From the NCBI RefSeq assembly GCF_964036645.1, contig NZ_OZ038525.1:4220001-4284000 (forward strand): a DNA stretch of 64,000 nt, in the 5' to 3' direction. Of the stretch, positions 1-11,200 are shown piece by piece (position 1 is the stretch's first letter; every line of letters begins with the position of its first letter). A program made the position numbers and the translations under genes. The notes beneath the pieces are model-generated. The model worked only from the letters and a program-made list of their open reading frames with translations, was not told the origin of the DNA and searched no databases. This stretch comes from Tenacibaculum sp. 190524A02b (GTDB taxonomy: Bacteria; Bacteroidota; Bacteroidia; Flavobacteriales; Flavobacteriaceae).

Positions 1-1403
1 CAGGAGAACATTTACAACGTGTAAATGACCATAATAGAATACAAAACTTTGTGTCTTCTTCTACTTTTAACATGGTATATTCACTAGTCTTATTTTTAGT
101 GTTTAGTGCTGTGTTAGCTTTTTACAACCTAACAATATTCGTGGTTTTTCTTATAGGAGCTATAGCTTATGTAGGATGGACTTTTTTCTTTTTAAAAAAA
201 CGCGCTGAGTTAGATTTTAAACGATTTGATGAACTGTCTCAAAGTCAAACATCATTAGTGCAAATTATTAATGGTGTAAAAGAAATCAAAGTAAATAACT
301 CACAAAGAAAAAACAGATGGAAGTGGGAACAAATACAAATAAGTTTGTTTAAAACCTCATTAAGTTCATTACAGTTAGCACAATATCAATCTATCGGATC
401 TAGCTTTATAAATGAACTAAAAAACATACTCATTACTTTTTTATCGGCTACCGCTGTAGTACAAGGAAATATTACATTAGGGATGATGCTTTCCATCCAA
501 TACATTGTAGGACAATTAAACTTACCATTAAGTAATTTTATAAGCTTTATCCAAGTTTGGCAAGATGCAAAAATTAGCTTAGAAAGATTATTACAGGTTC
601 ATAATAAAGAAGATGAAGATGCTAAAAATGAAAATAAAGTAAAAGAGTTACCCAGCTCAAAAGATATTGTAATCAAAGATTTATGGTTTAGATATGGAGG
701 GAAATCCAAACCATTTGTGCTTAAAGGACTCAATTGCACCTTACCAGAAGGAAAAACTACAGCAATTGTTGGAGCTAGTGGAAGCGGAAAAACTACATTG
801 CTAAAGTTATTACTAAAATTTTACCAACCAACACAAGGTAGTATTACGGTTAATACTACAGATTTGTCTGTGGTAAATAATGATTTTTGGCGAATGAATT
901 GTGGAGCTGTTTTACAAGATACTTTTATTTTTAATGATACTATTGCTGGCAACATTTCAGAATCTGAACAAAACGAAATTTTAGACAGAGAGAAGTTATT
1001 ACAAGCTTCTAATATAGCTAATATCAATGGGTTTATAGAGAAACTTCCCAATAAATACAATACTGAATTAGGAACTTCTGGTATACGGTTAAGTGGAGGA
1101 CAAGAACAACGTATTATGATTGCAAGAGCAGTGTATAAAAATCCATTTTTTGTTTTTTTTGATGAAGCAACTAGTGCTTTAGATGCCAATAATGAAAAAG
1201 TAATTATGGAAAACTTAAATGCTTTTATCAAAAATAGAACATCAGTTATTGTAGCTCACAGATTAAGTACGGTAAAAAATGCGGATAATATTATTGTTTT
1301 GGAAGATGGAGAAATAGTAGAAGAAGGAAATCATAAGCAATTAACGCAGCAAAGAGGAAAGTATTATGAATTGGTGAAAAATCAACTTGAATTAGGAAAT
1401 TAA
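1..1403 (+). CDS. Peptidase-type ABC exporter, 3' part (cut by window edge)
   Basis: The reading frame (codons from base 3) is open to the left edge, so the gene starts outside the window. The GTG at 51 is not its start, because coding continues upstream with GEHLQRVNDHNRIQNF, a typical exporter membrane-domain stretch. What remains is the second half of the transmembrane domain (hydrophobic helices near bases 75-190 and 420-545) and a full ATPase domain. The ATPase shows Walker A GASGSGKTT near base 770, signature LSGGQ at 1089-1103, Walker B followed by DEATSALD near 1160, and the switch histidine in VAHRLST. An HlyD-like adaptor follows one base later. That pairing is typical of bacteriocin or double-glycine peptide exporters with an N-terminal C39 peptidase. 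The peptidase itself is outside the window and is inferred. Confidence 0.88.
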   Translation, partial: GEHLQRVNDHNRIQNFVSSSTFNMVYSLVLFLVFSAVLAFYNLTIFVVFLIGAIAYVGWTFFFLKKRAELDFKRFDELSQSQTSLVQIINGVKEIKVNNSQRKNRWKWEQIQISLFKTSLSSLQLAQYQSIGSSFINELKNILITFLSATAVVQGNITLGMMLSIQYIVGQLNLPLSNFISFIQVWQDAKISLERLLQVHNKEDEDAKNENKVKELPSSKDIVIKDLWFRYGGKSKPFVLKGLNCTLPEGKTTAIVGASGSGKTTLLKLLLKFYQPTQGSITVNTTDLSVVNNDFWRMNCGAVLQDTFIFNDTIAGNISESEQNEILDREKLLQASNIANINGFIEKLPNKYNTELGTSGIRLSGGQEQRIMIARAVYKNPFFVFFDEATSALDANNEKVIMENLNAFIKNRTSVIVAHRLSTVKNADNIIVLEDGEIVEEGNHKQLTQQRGKYYELVKNQLELGN

Positions 1404-1404
1404 G

Positions 1405-2694
1405 ATGGAAGAACAAGAACTACATATTTATAGTGAGCAAGTAAAAGATGTATTAACCTCTCCACCAAAAGCAATACACAGGTGGGGAAATACCATACTT
1501 TTTTTCTTTTTTGTACTAATTTTAATTTTATCGTATGTAATTAAGTATTCTGATATTGTAACTGGGCAAGCTGTATTAACCACCACAATTCCGCCACAGA
1601 AAGAGTATGCAAGAACAACAGGAAAGTTGGCGCGTGTTTTTGTAAAAAACAATCAAAAAGTAAAAGAAAACACACACTTAGCATTGATTGAAAACACCGC
1701 AAATTATGAAGATGTAATGCAGTTGAAATCTATAGTAGATACCATACATGTGAATGCTGAAAACTTTCAATTTCCAATGACTCAACTACCAGTACTTTTT
1801 CTAGGAGAAATAGAAACAGCATTTTCTGTTTTTGAAAATAACTACATACAATATATCCTTAACAAAACAGCCAACTCTTATCAATTTGAACAAGCTAATA
1901 ATCAATATACATTAGCACAATTAAAACTAAGACTAAAAGCTTCGGAAGAAAAGAGGAAAATAAACGAAGAAGAACTCTTATTTAAAAAGAAAGATATAGA
2001 TAGGTTACAAGGGCTTTTAGATAAAGGAGTAATATCCGAACAAAATTTTGAACAAAAAAAGTTAGCTTATTTAGAAGCTAAACGAAGTTTTAATGATGTA
2101 AACATTACGATATCACAAATAAAAGAACGCATAAGTAATTCAAGCACCACTAAAAAGCAAGCAGATATAGCCAATGTTAGAAAAGAAATCAATTTATTAA
2201 AAGCAACATTACAATCTTTCAATCAATTAAAAAAAGTAATTAAAGATTGGGAACTAAGGTATTTGTTTAAATCAAATATAAACGGAACCGTTTCTTTTAT
2301 GAATGTATGGAGTAAAAACCAAACAGTGAATACTAACGATTTAGTTTTTACTATTGTACCAGAAACCGTTTCAACATATATTTGTAAAGTACAAGTTCCT
2401 GTAACCAATGCAGGAAAACTAAAAATTGGACAATCGGTTAATATAAAATTGAGTAGCTATCCAGATCATGAATTTGGGGTTTTAAAAGGTAGAGTAAATA
2501 AAATTGCATTAATTCCTACTGAAAAAGGGATGTATTTGTTGGATGTAATTTTGCCAAACGGTTTACAAACTACTTATAATAAAACTTTAAAATTTACTCA
2601 AGAAATGCAAGGTGTAGCCGAAGTAATTACAGAAGATTTACGATTGGTAGAACGCATTTTTTACCGATTCAAAAAAATAATTAATAAAAGTTAA
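1405..2694 (+). CDS. HlyD-family membrane fusion (adaptor) protein
   Basis: This 429-residue protein has a short cytoplasmic N-terminus, one transmembrane helix at about residues 28-48, a lipoyl-like segment, long coiled-coil hairpins (about residues 140-290) and a C-terminal beta-barrel region. That is the layout of periplasmic adaptors linking an ABC exporter to an outer-membrane channel. It starts two bases after the stop of the ABC gene, so the two are almost certainly co-transcribed and form one export complex. No outer-membrane TolC partner is visible in the window. Family assignment rests on architecture and context; the substrate is inferred. Confidence 0.9.
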   Translation: MEEQELHIYSEQVKDVLTSPPKAIHRWGNTILFFFFVLILILSYVIKYSDIVTGQAVLTTTIPPQKEYARTTGKLARVFVKNNQKVKENTHLALIENTANYEDVMQLKSIVDTIHVNAENFQFPMTQLPVLFLGEIETAFSVFENNYIQYILNKTANSYQFEQANNQYTLAQLKLRLKASEEKRKINEEELLFKKKDIDRLQGLLDKGVISEQNFEQKKLAYLEAKRSFNDVNITISQIKERISNSSTTKKQADIANVRKEINLLKATLQSFNQLKKVIKDWELRYLFKSNINGTVSFMNVWSKNQTVNTNDLVFTIVPETVSTYICKVQVPVTNAGKLKIGQSVNIKLSSYPDHEFGVLKGRVNKIALIPTEKGMYLLDVILPNGLQTTYNKTLKFTQEMQGVAEVITEDLRLVERIFYRFKKIINKS

Positions 2695-3857
2695 TGAAGA
2701 ACATTGCTGTATTTTTATTTGTATTCGTACTCGTTTCATGTAAAACACAAGGAACAGATAGTATTTATGTAGGTGGATATCGGATTGTAGATAGATTAAT
2801 ACCGCACCCTTATATTTTACAACAAACCAAAGACTCATTATTTCTCAGAGATAAAAAAGGCGTTGTATTAGATGGTATAGCAAATGTTAAACTGGGCCAA
2901 AATGATACTTTAAAGTTTAAAAAACATCATTTGTGGGTACTAAAAAATAAAGAAGATAAATTGGCGGTTTTTGATTTATTGGATACCGTAAATTATAGCT
3001 TTTACAAAAACTTACCCAATTATAAAGAAGCTGCTACTTTTATAAAATCCAAGGAAAGCAACATACACCAAACGGTAGAAGAAATTAAAAAGAATATTGA
3101 AAATAATGTTTGGACTTACCGAGTAAGTAAAGACGAAAATGACAATCCTAATGAAGATTTTGAAATTCAAAAAAGGCTAAATTTCAATACAACTTTTGTA
3201 ACAGAATTGACCGAGTACTATTATCAAAATCAATTAGTCATTTCAGAACATCAAAAAATGGAATATCATCTGTTTAAGTTGAAAGACAAGGTGTTTATAT
3301 CATTATATAAAAATGAAGAAAACCCTCTATCCATTTATCAACTACTAAAAACAACAAATAATGAGTTGATTTTAAAAGATTTCGGATCAAGAATTCAAAG
3401 AGATAAAACAATCAACTTACAAAAAGATGAAATTAAGGAAGATTCCTTTTTGCAGTTAATATCAAAAAGTAATGTTTTTGAAAACTGTTTTGAAGGCTAT
3501 CAAGGAGAATATTACTTTAAAAATAATGATGTAACCTATAAAAAAGGAAATGAATATTTGCTAAATTTAATAGGAAAAAATGCACCAATAGATAAAGACA
3601 AACAAAACGGATATATTATTGTTCATTTTAATATAAACTGTCAACAACAAGTAGGAGATTTTGGATTAATTCAAATGAACAGAAGGTACACGCAAACAAA
3701 ATTCTCCACTGCTTTAGTGCACCATATTACCAATAACGTAGCTAATCTAAAAGACTGGCCAAACACGGTATCTAAAAATTGGTTAACATACAAAGACGTA
3801 CATGCCTTTTTAATGTTTAAAATAGAAAACGGAAAAATAACAGACCTATGTCCATAA
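2694..3857 (+). CDS. Predicted lipoprotein in the exporter operon
   Basis: The ATG overlaps the last base of the HlyD stop, so translation is coupled. The 387-residue product begins with a short hydrophobic signal ending in LVSC, a lipobox with the lipid-attachment cysteine near residue 16. The rest is charged and hydrophilic, with no motif that I recognise. It overlaps the next lipoprotein gene by ten bases. Its position suggests an accessory or self-protection lipoprotein for the peptide-export system, but that is inference. Its function is unknown. Confidence 0.7.
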   Translation: MKNIAVFLFVFVLVSCKTQGTDSIYVGGYRIVDRLIPHPYILQQTKDSLFLRDKKGVVLDGIANVKLGQNDTLKFKKHHLWVLKNKEDKLAVFDLLDTVNYSFYKNLPNYKEAATFIKSKESNIHQTVEEIKKNIENNVWTYRVSKDENDNPNEDFEIQKRLNFNTTFVTELTEYYYQNQLVISEHQKMEYHLFKLKDKVFISLYKNEENPLSIYQLLKTTNNELILKDFGSRIQRDKTINLQKDEIKEDSFLQLISKSNVFENCFEGYQGEYYFKNNDVTYKKGNEYLLNLIGKNAPIDKDKQNGYIIVHFNINCQQQVGDFGLIQMNRRYTQTKFSTALVHHITNNVANLKDWPNTVSKNWLTYKDVHAFLMFKIENGKITDLCP

Positions 3858-4696
3858 AAAAACACCTATACAGTATCGTTTTAATGGCAATAGTAAGTTG
3901 TCAAACCAAAACAACCAAACCAAACTGGAATTCCTATTCTGAAAAAGAAAAAGATTCCATTGCAGAAAGATACCATCAAATTTCTAATTACTATTTGCAG
4001 CCTTCTGAATTATACAGGATGTATAAAGACTCAGCTAGTTTAGTATTGCCCAATAAAATAGAATACATTCAAAAACATTCCTATTCCTATAAAAAAGTTG
4101 GAGATCATATAAAAGCCATGGAAATTTTGAATAAGGCTGTAGAAAAAGATACTGCAAATGGCAGGGCAGATGCGTTACAGTACAAAGTATGGTCGTTATT
4201 ATATTTCTATAGAGATTATGAGGGAACTATAAAAGATGTGGCTATCATAGAAAAAATAACAGGAAATAAATACAATCCATGTTGGGGAGAACCTTGTGGT
4301 TTACATAAAGCGCAAGCTTTATACAAGTTAAAGAGATATGATGAAGCCATTGAAGAACTAAAAATAGTAAACATAGAAGAAGAGAAGTTAGGTTTTGATA
4401 TAAGTGATAATCATTTAGTGTTTTTTTATTTAGGAAGATGTTATGCAGAGAAGAAAGATTATAAAAATGCTATTGACTGTTTTAATCAATCCTTAAAAGG
4501 AGCTTACAATATGTTTCCTGAAGCCTATTATCAATTAGGTTTAATTTATAAAGCGCAAAAAGATTATAAAAAAGCAAAAGAATACTTTTTAAAAGCTCAA
4601 AAAATACCCGAATACAAAATGAACGAACCTTATTTTGAACGTTTTGATGAGGTCTTTCCTTATATGATTGAAGAACAACTTAGAGAGTTACTTTAA
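3848..4696 (+). CDS. TPR-repeat lipoprotein
   Basis: This 282-residue protein has a lipoprotein signal ending in IVSC near residue 18. TPR-type helical repeats follow, for example around residues 85-115, 155-175 and 195-255, with patterns such as YYQLGLIYKAQKDYKKAKEY. The gene overlaps the upstream lipoprotein by ten bases and closes the operon. TPR lipoproteins usually scaffold protein complexes at the envelope. The link to the exporter is by position only. About 200 noncoding bases follow, holding the promoter of the next unit. Confidence 0.75.
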   Translation: MSIKKHLYSIVLMAIVSCQTKTTKPNWNSYSEKEKDSIAERYHQISNYYLQPSELYRMYKDSASLVLPNKIEYIQKHSYSYKKVGDHIKAMEILNKAVEKDTANGRADALQYKVWSLLYFYRDYEGTIKDVAIIEKITGNKYNPCWGEPCGLHKAQALYKLKRYDEAIEELKIVNIEEEKLGFDISDNHLVFFYLGRCYAEKKDYKNAIDCFNQSLKGAYNMFPEAYYQLGLIYKAQKDYKKAKEYFLKAQKIPEYKMNEPYFERFDEVFPYMIEEQLRELL

Positions 4697-4814
4697 GTAC
4701 ATTGGCCTAGTATTTAAGAGTTCTGTTATTATAGAGGTATGACTACAATTGTTTCTGATATTCTGTGTTAATAGGTTTTAGGTATAAGTATTTCAGTAAA
4801 TTAACAAATTAAGG

Positions 4815-4845
4815 TTTGTTGATATGAAAAAAATAAATAACTTTG
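4815..4845 (+). promoter_or_regulatory. Bacteroidota-type promoter for the RHS genes
   Basis: A TTTG at 4815-4818 is followed 19 bases later by TAACTTTG at 4838-4845, matching the Bacteroidota -33 (TTTG) and -7 (TAnnTTTG) elements. The expected start of transcription is near 4850, giving a leader of about 50 bases before the ATG at 4900. No second good promoter was seen before 12000, so both RHS genes probably depend on it. Confidence 0.65.
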
Positions 4846-4899
4846 TTAGTGTAAAAAGATTTCCTAATTCAAATTAATTGCTAAACAACCAAAACATTT

Positions 4900-7800
4900 A
4901 TGAGAAAATTACTAGTACACATTTTGTTATTTGTTGTATGTACAAATGCTAATTGTCAAAATCAACCTCAGGCACTACCTACACTTATACCTCAATCTCC
5001 AGATGTATATTCATTAAGCAAATTTGAAGAAACACCAGTTTCTCATTTTTCAGGTGTGCCCAACATAAGTATTCCTATTTATAATTTTAAAAATAGAGAT
5101 ATAAGCATACCTATTGGTTTAAATTATCATTCAGGAGGAATAAAAGTAGATGAAATAGCTTCTTCTATTGGTTTAGGTTGGAGTATGAATGTGGGCGGAC
5201 ATATAACTAGAGTATTAAAAGGGTTACCTGATGAAGAAAGTTATTTAAAAACATCTGATAAAGTTACCGATTACATTAACTTGATTAATAATGGCAACCA
5301 TGAAGAAACAATTCGTTTGATAAGTAAAGTAAAGAAAGATAAAACATTAGATTATCAACCAGATGAATTTGTATATAATTTTATGGGTTACTCTGGAAAG
5401 TTTGTTTTTAACCAAGATAGAAGTGATGAAAACCCTTATGGTGAAATTGTTATGTTACCTGAATCAGACGTAAAAATTGATTTTGAAATAGAAGGAACAA
5501 GAATTATTAATTGGGAGATAACTACACCTAACGGGGTAAAGTATTTTTTTGGAGTAAATTCTTATAGTTCCTTTGAAAGCGAAGGTGGTGCAGAGCTTCT
5601 TACTTCTACTCAAAATATAAGTACTAATAGTGGAGGTCATGATACTTACAATACTTTATTATGCTTTACTTCTTGGTATTTAAAAGAAATTAGATTATTA
5701 AATAACCAAACTATAAGATTTAACTATAATGTAGATAATTTTGGTAGGGCTTCTTTTAATAGCGAAACAAGAAGATTACAACCTAATGATCATTTTAGTA
5801 CCAAGAGTTACTCAAGTTCTTACGGAAAAACATCTAGAATAAAATCTATAGAAGGGATTAATGGTAAAGTAGAATTTAACTATTCTGATAGACAAGATAG
5901 CTACGAAAAAAAAATTAGAATCTATTGAAATAAAAAATAATTTTAATGATTTAATTTCAAGAATAGATTTAGTTCATAGCTATTTTACAACAACGGATAG
6001 TAATAAACAAGGGTTTATATATTCAGACAATTTTTTAAGTAATTATATTCCCACAGATGAACATTTACAGAAAAGGTTAAAACTAGAAGAGGTTAAATTT
6101 CTTGATAAGAATTTAAACAATAGCACCTCATATTCGTACAGGCTTGAATATTACGAAGATTACGAACTACCTAATAGATACTCATATGCACAGGATATTT
6201 GGGGGTATTATAATGGAAAGTCAGCAAGTTCTTCAATATCAACTTTTTTACCAAGAATTTTTAGCTCATATACTGATGAAGGAGGTAATAGTCAAACAGT
6301 TTTTAATATGGAAAATAAAAATAGGGAGGTATCTGATGAACATATAAAAATAGGGACTTTAAAAAAGATTTTTTATCCCGAAGGAGGAAGTCAAGAATTT
6401 ATTTTTGAATGTAATCAGAAACGAGTTGAATTAGATAAGTTGCTAGGATTGAGAGATATATTTAATATTCCAAGTGATAAAGGAGGGAAGTCAGTTGTAA
6501 ATGAACGTGACAACCTTGTAAGAAGAGGTTTTAATATCCAACATAAAATTTATTATTACAACTATTCTTCTAGTAATTTTACTATTCCAGAAGAAATTAG
6601 TGACAATGGTCTCGTTAATATAAATTATACAAACCGAGTAACAGGTAATATTGGAAATGGTATTTATGAAATTAGATTTGAACTTATAAAAATTTCTTCC
6701 TCTACAAATGAAGAAGTTATTTACTCTGCCTTATTAACTGACGATGATCTTCGTAGGACAATGAATTTGGAGCCTGGTGAGTATAAATTAAACCTCAATA
6801 TTTTAGCTAAATATTATAATGAAATGAGTGATTTTGCTGAAGTATCAATTAACTGGAAACAAAATAGACCTAATTTATATGATATAAAAATGGGAGGTTT
6901 AAGAATTAAAAGTATAAATACTTATAATAGTAATGGTGAATTAGAGCTAACAAAAGAATATGAATATCCTATTTCATTAAATGATAAATTATATCAGCTT
7001 CCTGTTTTTTCTCAACAAATAAAGTACACTAATGAAAATAGTAACGTTACAAATCCACCTAGACTCTCAGGTGTAAGAATAATGTCTCATTCAGCTCATC
7101 CATTACAGAGTGTCAATGGTAAAAGCTATGGATATGACATTGTTAAAGAGAAGAAGATTTCAATAAACAATCCTGAAAAATCAATTGAAACTACTTTTGA
7201 ATTCACTTATAATCAAGGTTCTTTAGATCAAAATACTCATTTAAAAGGTTTAGTACCGACAGCTTATGATTGGATGTATGGAAGTACTAAAAGGATAATA
7301 AGTAGTATAAAAGATGAATTTAATAGTTATGCGCCTTCAAAACATCCAAATATTTTTTTTCCAGAGAAAATAGCTCACGGTATTAATACTGATTTATATC
7401 CAACGGATGGTCCTAGTGATTTAGCTATTTTATCTGTTGAAGGAAATCATACACATAACACCCCTTTTTATACTTATCAAAGTGGACATATGCAATTAGA
7501 TAAGCAAAAAAGCACTCATTTTTTTGAAAACAATGATGTGATTAATGAAACTACCTTTTATTACGAAACAAATAGCTTGAACCCTACTAAAATAGAAACC
7601 GATATAGGAAATTCAAATATAATAACAACTCATAATTATTATGCTAATACCCAACAGGAAATACCTGAATTAGATAGTGATTCAAAAAATAACCTAGAAG
7701 TTTTAAACAGAAAGGAATTAATAAAAACTAAAGTATTTAAAAATGGAGTTAAGGTATCAAATCAAGTCAATGACTTTAAAGTTTTTAATTCTATAGCGTA

Positions 7801-8284
7801 TAGAAATAAAATTAAAACTTCTAAAGGTAACTTACCTTTAGAAGAGCAAATTGTTTTTCATGAGTATGACTCTGAGGGAAACCTTATTGAGGTTAGTAAA
7901 AAAGACGGGACACACATTGTATATATTTGGGGGTATAATGGTACTCAGCCCATAGTTAAAATAGAGAATGCTACCTTATCTGATATTCCTAATAGTATAA
8001 TTATCAATTTAAAAAACTTATCTAATTCTGATAATGATAGTACTTTGTACTACGAAGGAAGTGAAGGTGCTTTAAGAAATGCTTTAGATAGTCTAAGAGC
8101 TTTTCTACCAAATGCACAGGTAACTACTTTTACTTACGACCCATTAGTAGGTGTTACAAGTATTACTGATATAAGAGGTAAAGCAGTATATTACAAATAC
8201 GACGACTTTAACCGTTTGCATTTGATTAAAGATGCTGATGGAAATATTTTAAAAGAAAACACTTATAATTATAAAAACAAATAA
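4900..8284 (+). pseudogene. Secreted RHS-like protein, interrupted by a frameshift in an A9 run
   Basis: The first frame (4900-5928) has a signal peptide (MRKLLVHILLFVV...NCQ) and a conserved extracellular segment with GLNYHSGGIKVDE and IGLGWSMNVGG. It stops at 5926-5928. From base 5915 the +2-shifted frame is open without a stop through 8284 and continues the same protein, ending with RHS/YD-type motifs (TFTYDP, YYKYDDFNRLHLIKDADGN). The frames meet in an A9 run at 5906-5914. With eight A residues they join as EKKLESIEIK, giving about 1127 residues. Internal ATGs at 6144 and 6308 are therefore not real starts. The break could be a true mutation, phase variation, polymerase slippage or a sequencing error. 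The downstream RHS gene starts five bases after the stop, so the two form one unit. Confidence 0.8.
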
Positions 8285-8288
8285 GTCT

Positions 8289-11200
8289 ATGAAAAAGTTA
8301 TTATTATTTTTAGGCTATATTACTAGTGCTGTTTTCTTTACAGCACAGGCACAAGTTGAACTTAACACTCCTGAAACAGGAGAACATTATGCGCCTACCT
8401 CTATTGTCTTAAAACCAGGATTTAGCACCACTAATTTTTGGGCATATATTGTGGAAGATCCTTATACTGCTATTGATTTAAGTGAGGACGAAAATTATGT
8501 GTTTTCACGTACGTACCAAAGTCCTTTGAAAAACACCAATGACATTCGTAGTAATCGAGATGTTATTGAACAAATTACGTATTTTGATGGGTTAGGACGT
8601 GCTAAGCAAAGCATTGGTATCAAGCAATCTCCTAACAAAAAAGACATTGTAACCCATATTGGTTATGATGATTTAGGAAGGCAGGATAAAGAGTTTTTAC
8701 CGTTTGTTGGGACTAATAGCACAGGTGCTATTGTTAAGGGAACTTCGGCTAATTATGTTGAAGGGTTGACACAAGCTTATTATGCTACTGAATACCCAAA
8801 TGATTTTTCAACTTCTGGGCAACCCGTAAATGCGTATTCTCAAAAATTATTAGAGGACTCGCCATTAAGTCGTGTCTTAAAACAAGCGGCTCCTGGGCAC
8901 GACTGGCGTTTGGGAGCTGGTCATGAAATTGAATTTGATTATCAAACCAACTCTGATGCTGATGGGGTAAAATTATTTACGGTTACTACTTCAGAAAGTA
9001 ATGGTGTGTTTGTACCGTTTTTAGAAGGTGGTACTACTAATTATGCCGCTGGTAAGTTATACAAAACCATTACTAAAGATGAAAATCATGATGGTACTGC
9101 TAGTAAATTACATACTACAGAAGAGTATAAAAACAAAGAAGGGCAAGTTATCTTGAAACGTACTTTTGCTTCGACAAGTTCAGCGACCGAAGAAGCGCAT
9201 GATACGTATTATATCTATGATGATTTTGGTAATTTAACCTATGTACTGCCTCCAAAAGTAGTGATAAGTGATAATAGTGGAGTTTCTAGTACTGAACTTT
9301 CTGAATTGTGTTACCAATATAAATACGATTATAGAAACCGTTTGGCAGAAAAGAAAATACCGGGCAAGGAATGGGAATATATTGTGTATGATAAATTAGA
9401 CAGACCTGTTTTAACACAGGATGCTAATTTAAGAACTACTAAAAATTGGCTTTTTACTAAATACGATGAATTAGGTAGAGTTATTTTAACGGGGAAAACA
9501 TGGGATGATGCTCCTTATTATGACATTCAAAGTTGGATTGCTAGCTCTTTTCCTAGAAATGCCTCTAGTAGAACCTCAAATTATACGACTATAGATTCTA
9601 AAAAAATATACTATAATTACACTCAATCCTATCCTTCGGGAACTTCTATAGAGCTTCATACGGTAAATTACTATGATACTTATGTTGATTTACCAACAGG
9701 ATTAGGAGCTTCTATAACAACTTACTATAACCAAACCTCTACAGGTAACACCAAAGGCTTGGCTACAGTGAATAAAGTACGTGTTTTAGGTACTAATGAC
9801 TGGATACATACCGTAACGTATTATGATGAAAAAGCAAGACCTATTTATGTGTATAGTAAAAATGATTATTTACAAACTATAGATATTGTAGAAAGTAAAT
9901 TGGATTTTGTTGGAAAAGTATTGGAAACAAAAACTACGCATAAAAAAATTGGAAAAGATGACATTGTAACGCTTGATGTATTTAGTTATGACCATGCCGG
10001 TAGAATGACTAAACAGACTCAGCAAATTAATAGTCAAGCTACTGAAACTATTGTAGCCAATACTTATGATGAACTAGGTCAGTTAAAAAGTAAAGAGGTT
10101 GGAGGTACTAGCAGTCCTTTACAAACAGTAGATTATAGTTATAATGTACGTGGTTGGTTGAAAAATATTAATGAAGATTCTAATGCTAATGACAATGATT
10201 TGTTTAACTTTAGCCTATACTATAATGATGTAACGGATGTGAATAAGCGCTTGTATAATGGAAATATCGCCCAAACTAGTTGGAATAGCTTAACTGTAAA
10301 CCCCTCAGGAAACCCTAAGAGTACTCAATATTCATATACCTATGATGCTCTCAATAGAATTATAGGGGCTATTGATAATACAGGTAGGTATAACTTAGGT
10401 GGTTTTGATGCTAGTGGCACGTTAACAACTCCTATTACTTATGACAAAAATGGAAATATTTTATCTCTACTAAGAAAAGGACATCTAACTGCTGATGTTT
10501 CTAGCTTTGGTACGATGGATAATTTAACTTACACTTATGATGCTGGTAATAAACTTGAAAAAGTAACTGATACTGCTACCAGTAATGAAGGTTTTAAAGA
10601 TGGTACTAATACTGGAGATGATTATTCCTATGATGCTAATGGCAACCTAATACAAGACCTTAACAAGAAGATTAATAGAATTTTTTACAACCATTTAAAT
10701 TTACCAACACAGGTATATTTTAAAGATGGTAAAAGAGGCTTAGGTAGTATTACTTATACTTATGATGCTACTGGAGCTAAATTGCGAAAAGTAGTTTCAC
10801 AAGGTCGTAGTATTACAACCACAGATTATGCAGGTAATCAAATCTATGAAAATAATAACCTACAATTTTTTAATCACCCAGAAGGGTATATAACACCTGT
10901 TAATAATGAATTCAAGTATGTTTATCAGTATACAGATCACCTGAGTAATGTAAGGTTGTCTTATATAGATAATAATAAAGATGGTGTTATTACGCCTAGT
11001 ACAGAAATTATAGAAGAAAGTAATTATTATCCCTTTGGATTAAAGCATAAAGGATATAATAACAACGTTTCTTCTCTTGGAAATAGCACGGCGCAGAAGT
11101 TTAAGTACAATGGTGTTGAATACGAAGAGTCTTTAGGATTGAATTTGTATGAGATGGAGTTTAGAAGTTATGACCCTGCAATTGGAAAATTCAATGGAAT

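Noticed and set aside
51..53. GTG at 51 as the start of the ABC exporter
   Set aside because: Coding with exporter-type sequence continues upstream to the window edge.
6144..6347. A separate 67-residue gene
   Set aside because: It lies in a different frame inside the second half of the frameshifted RHS-like gene, which is open on both sides.
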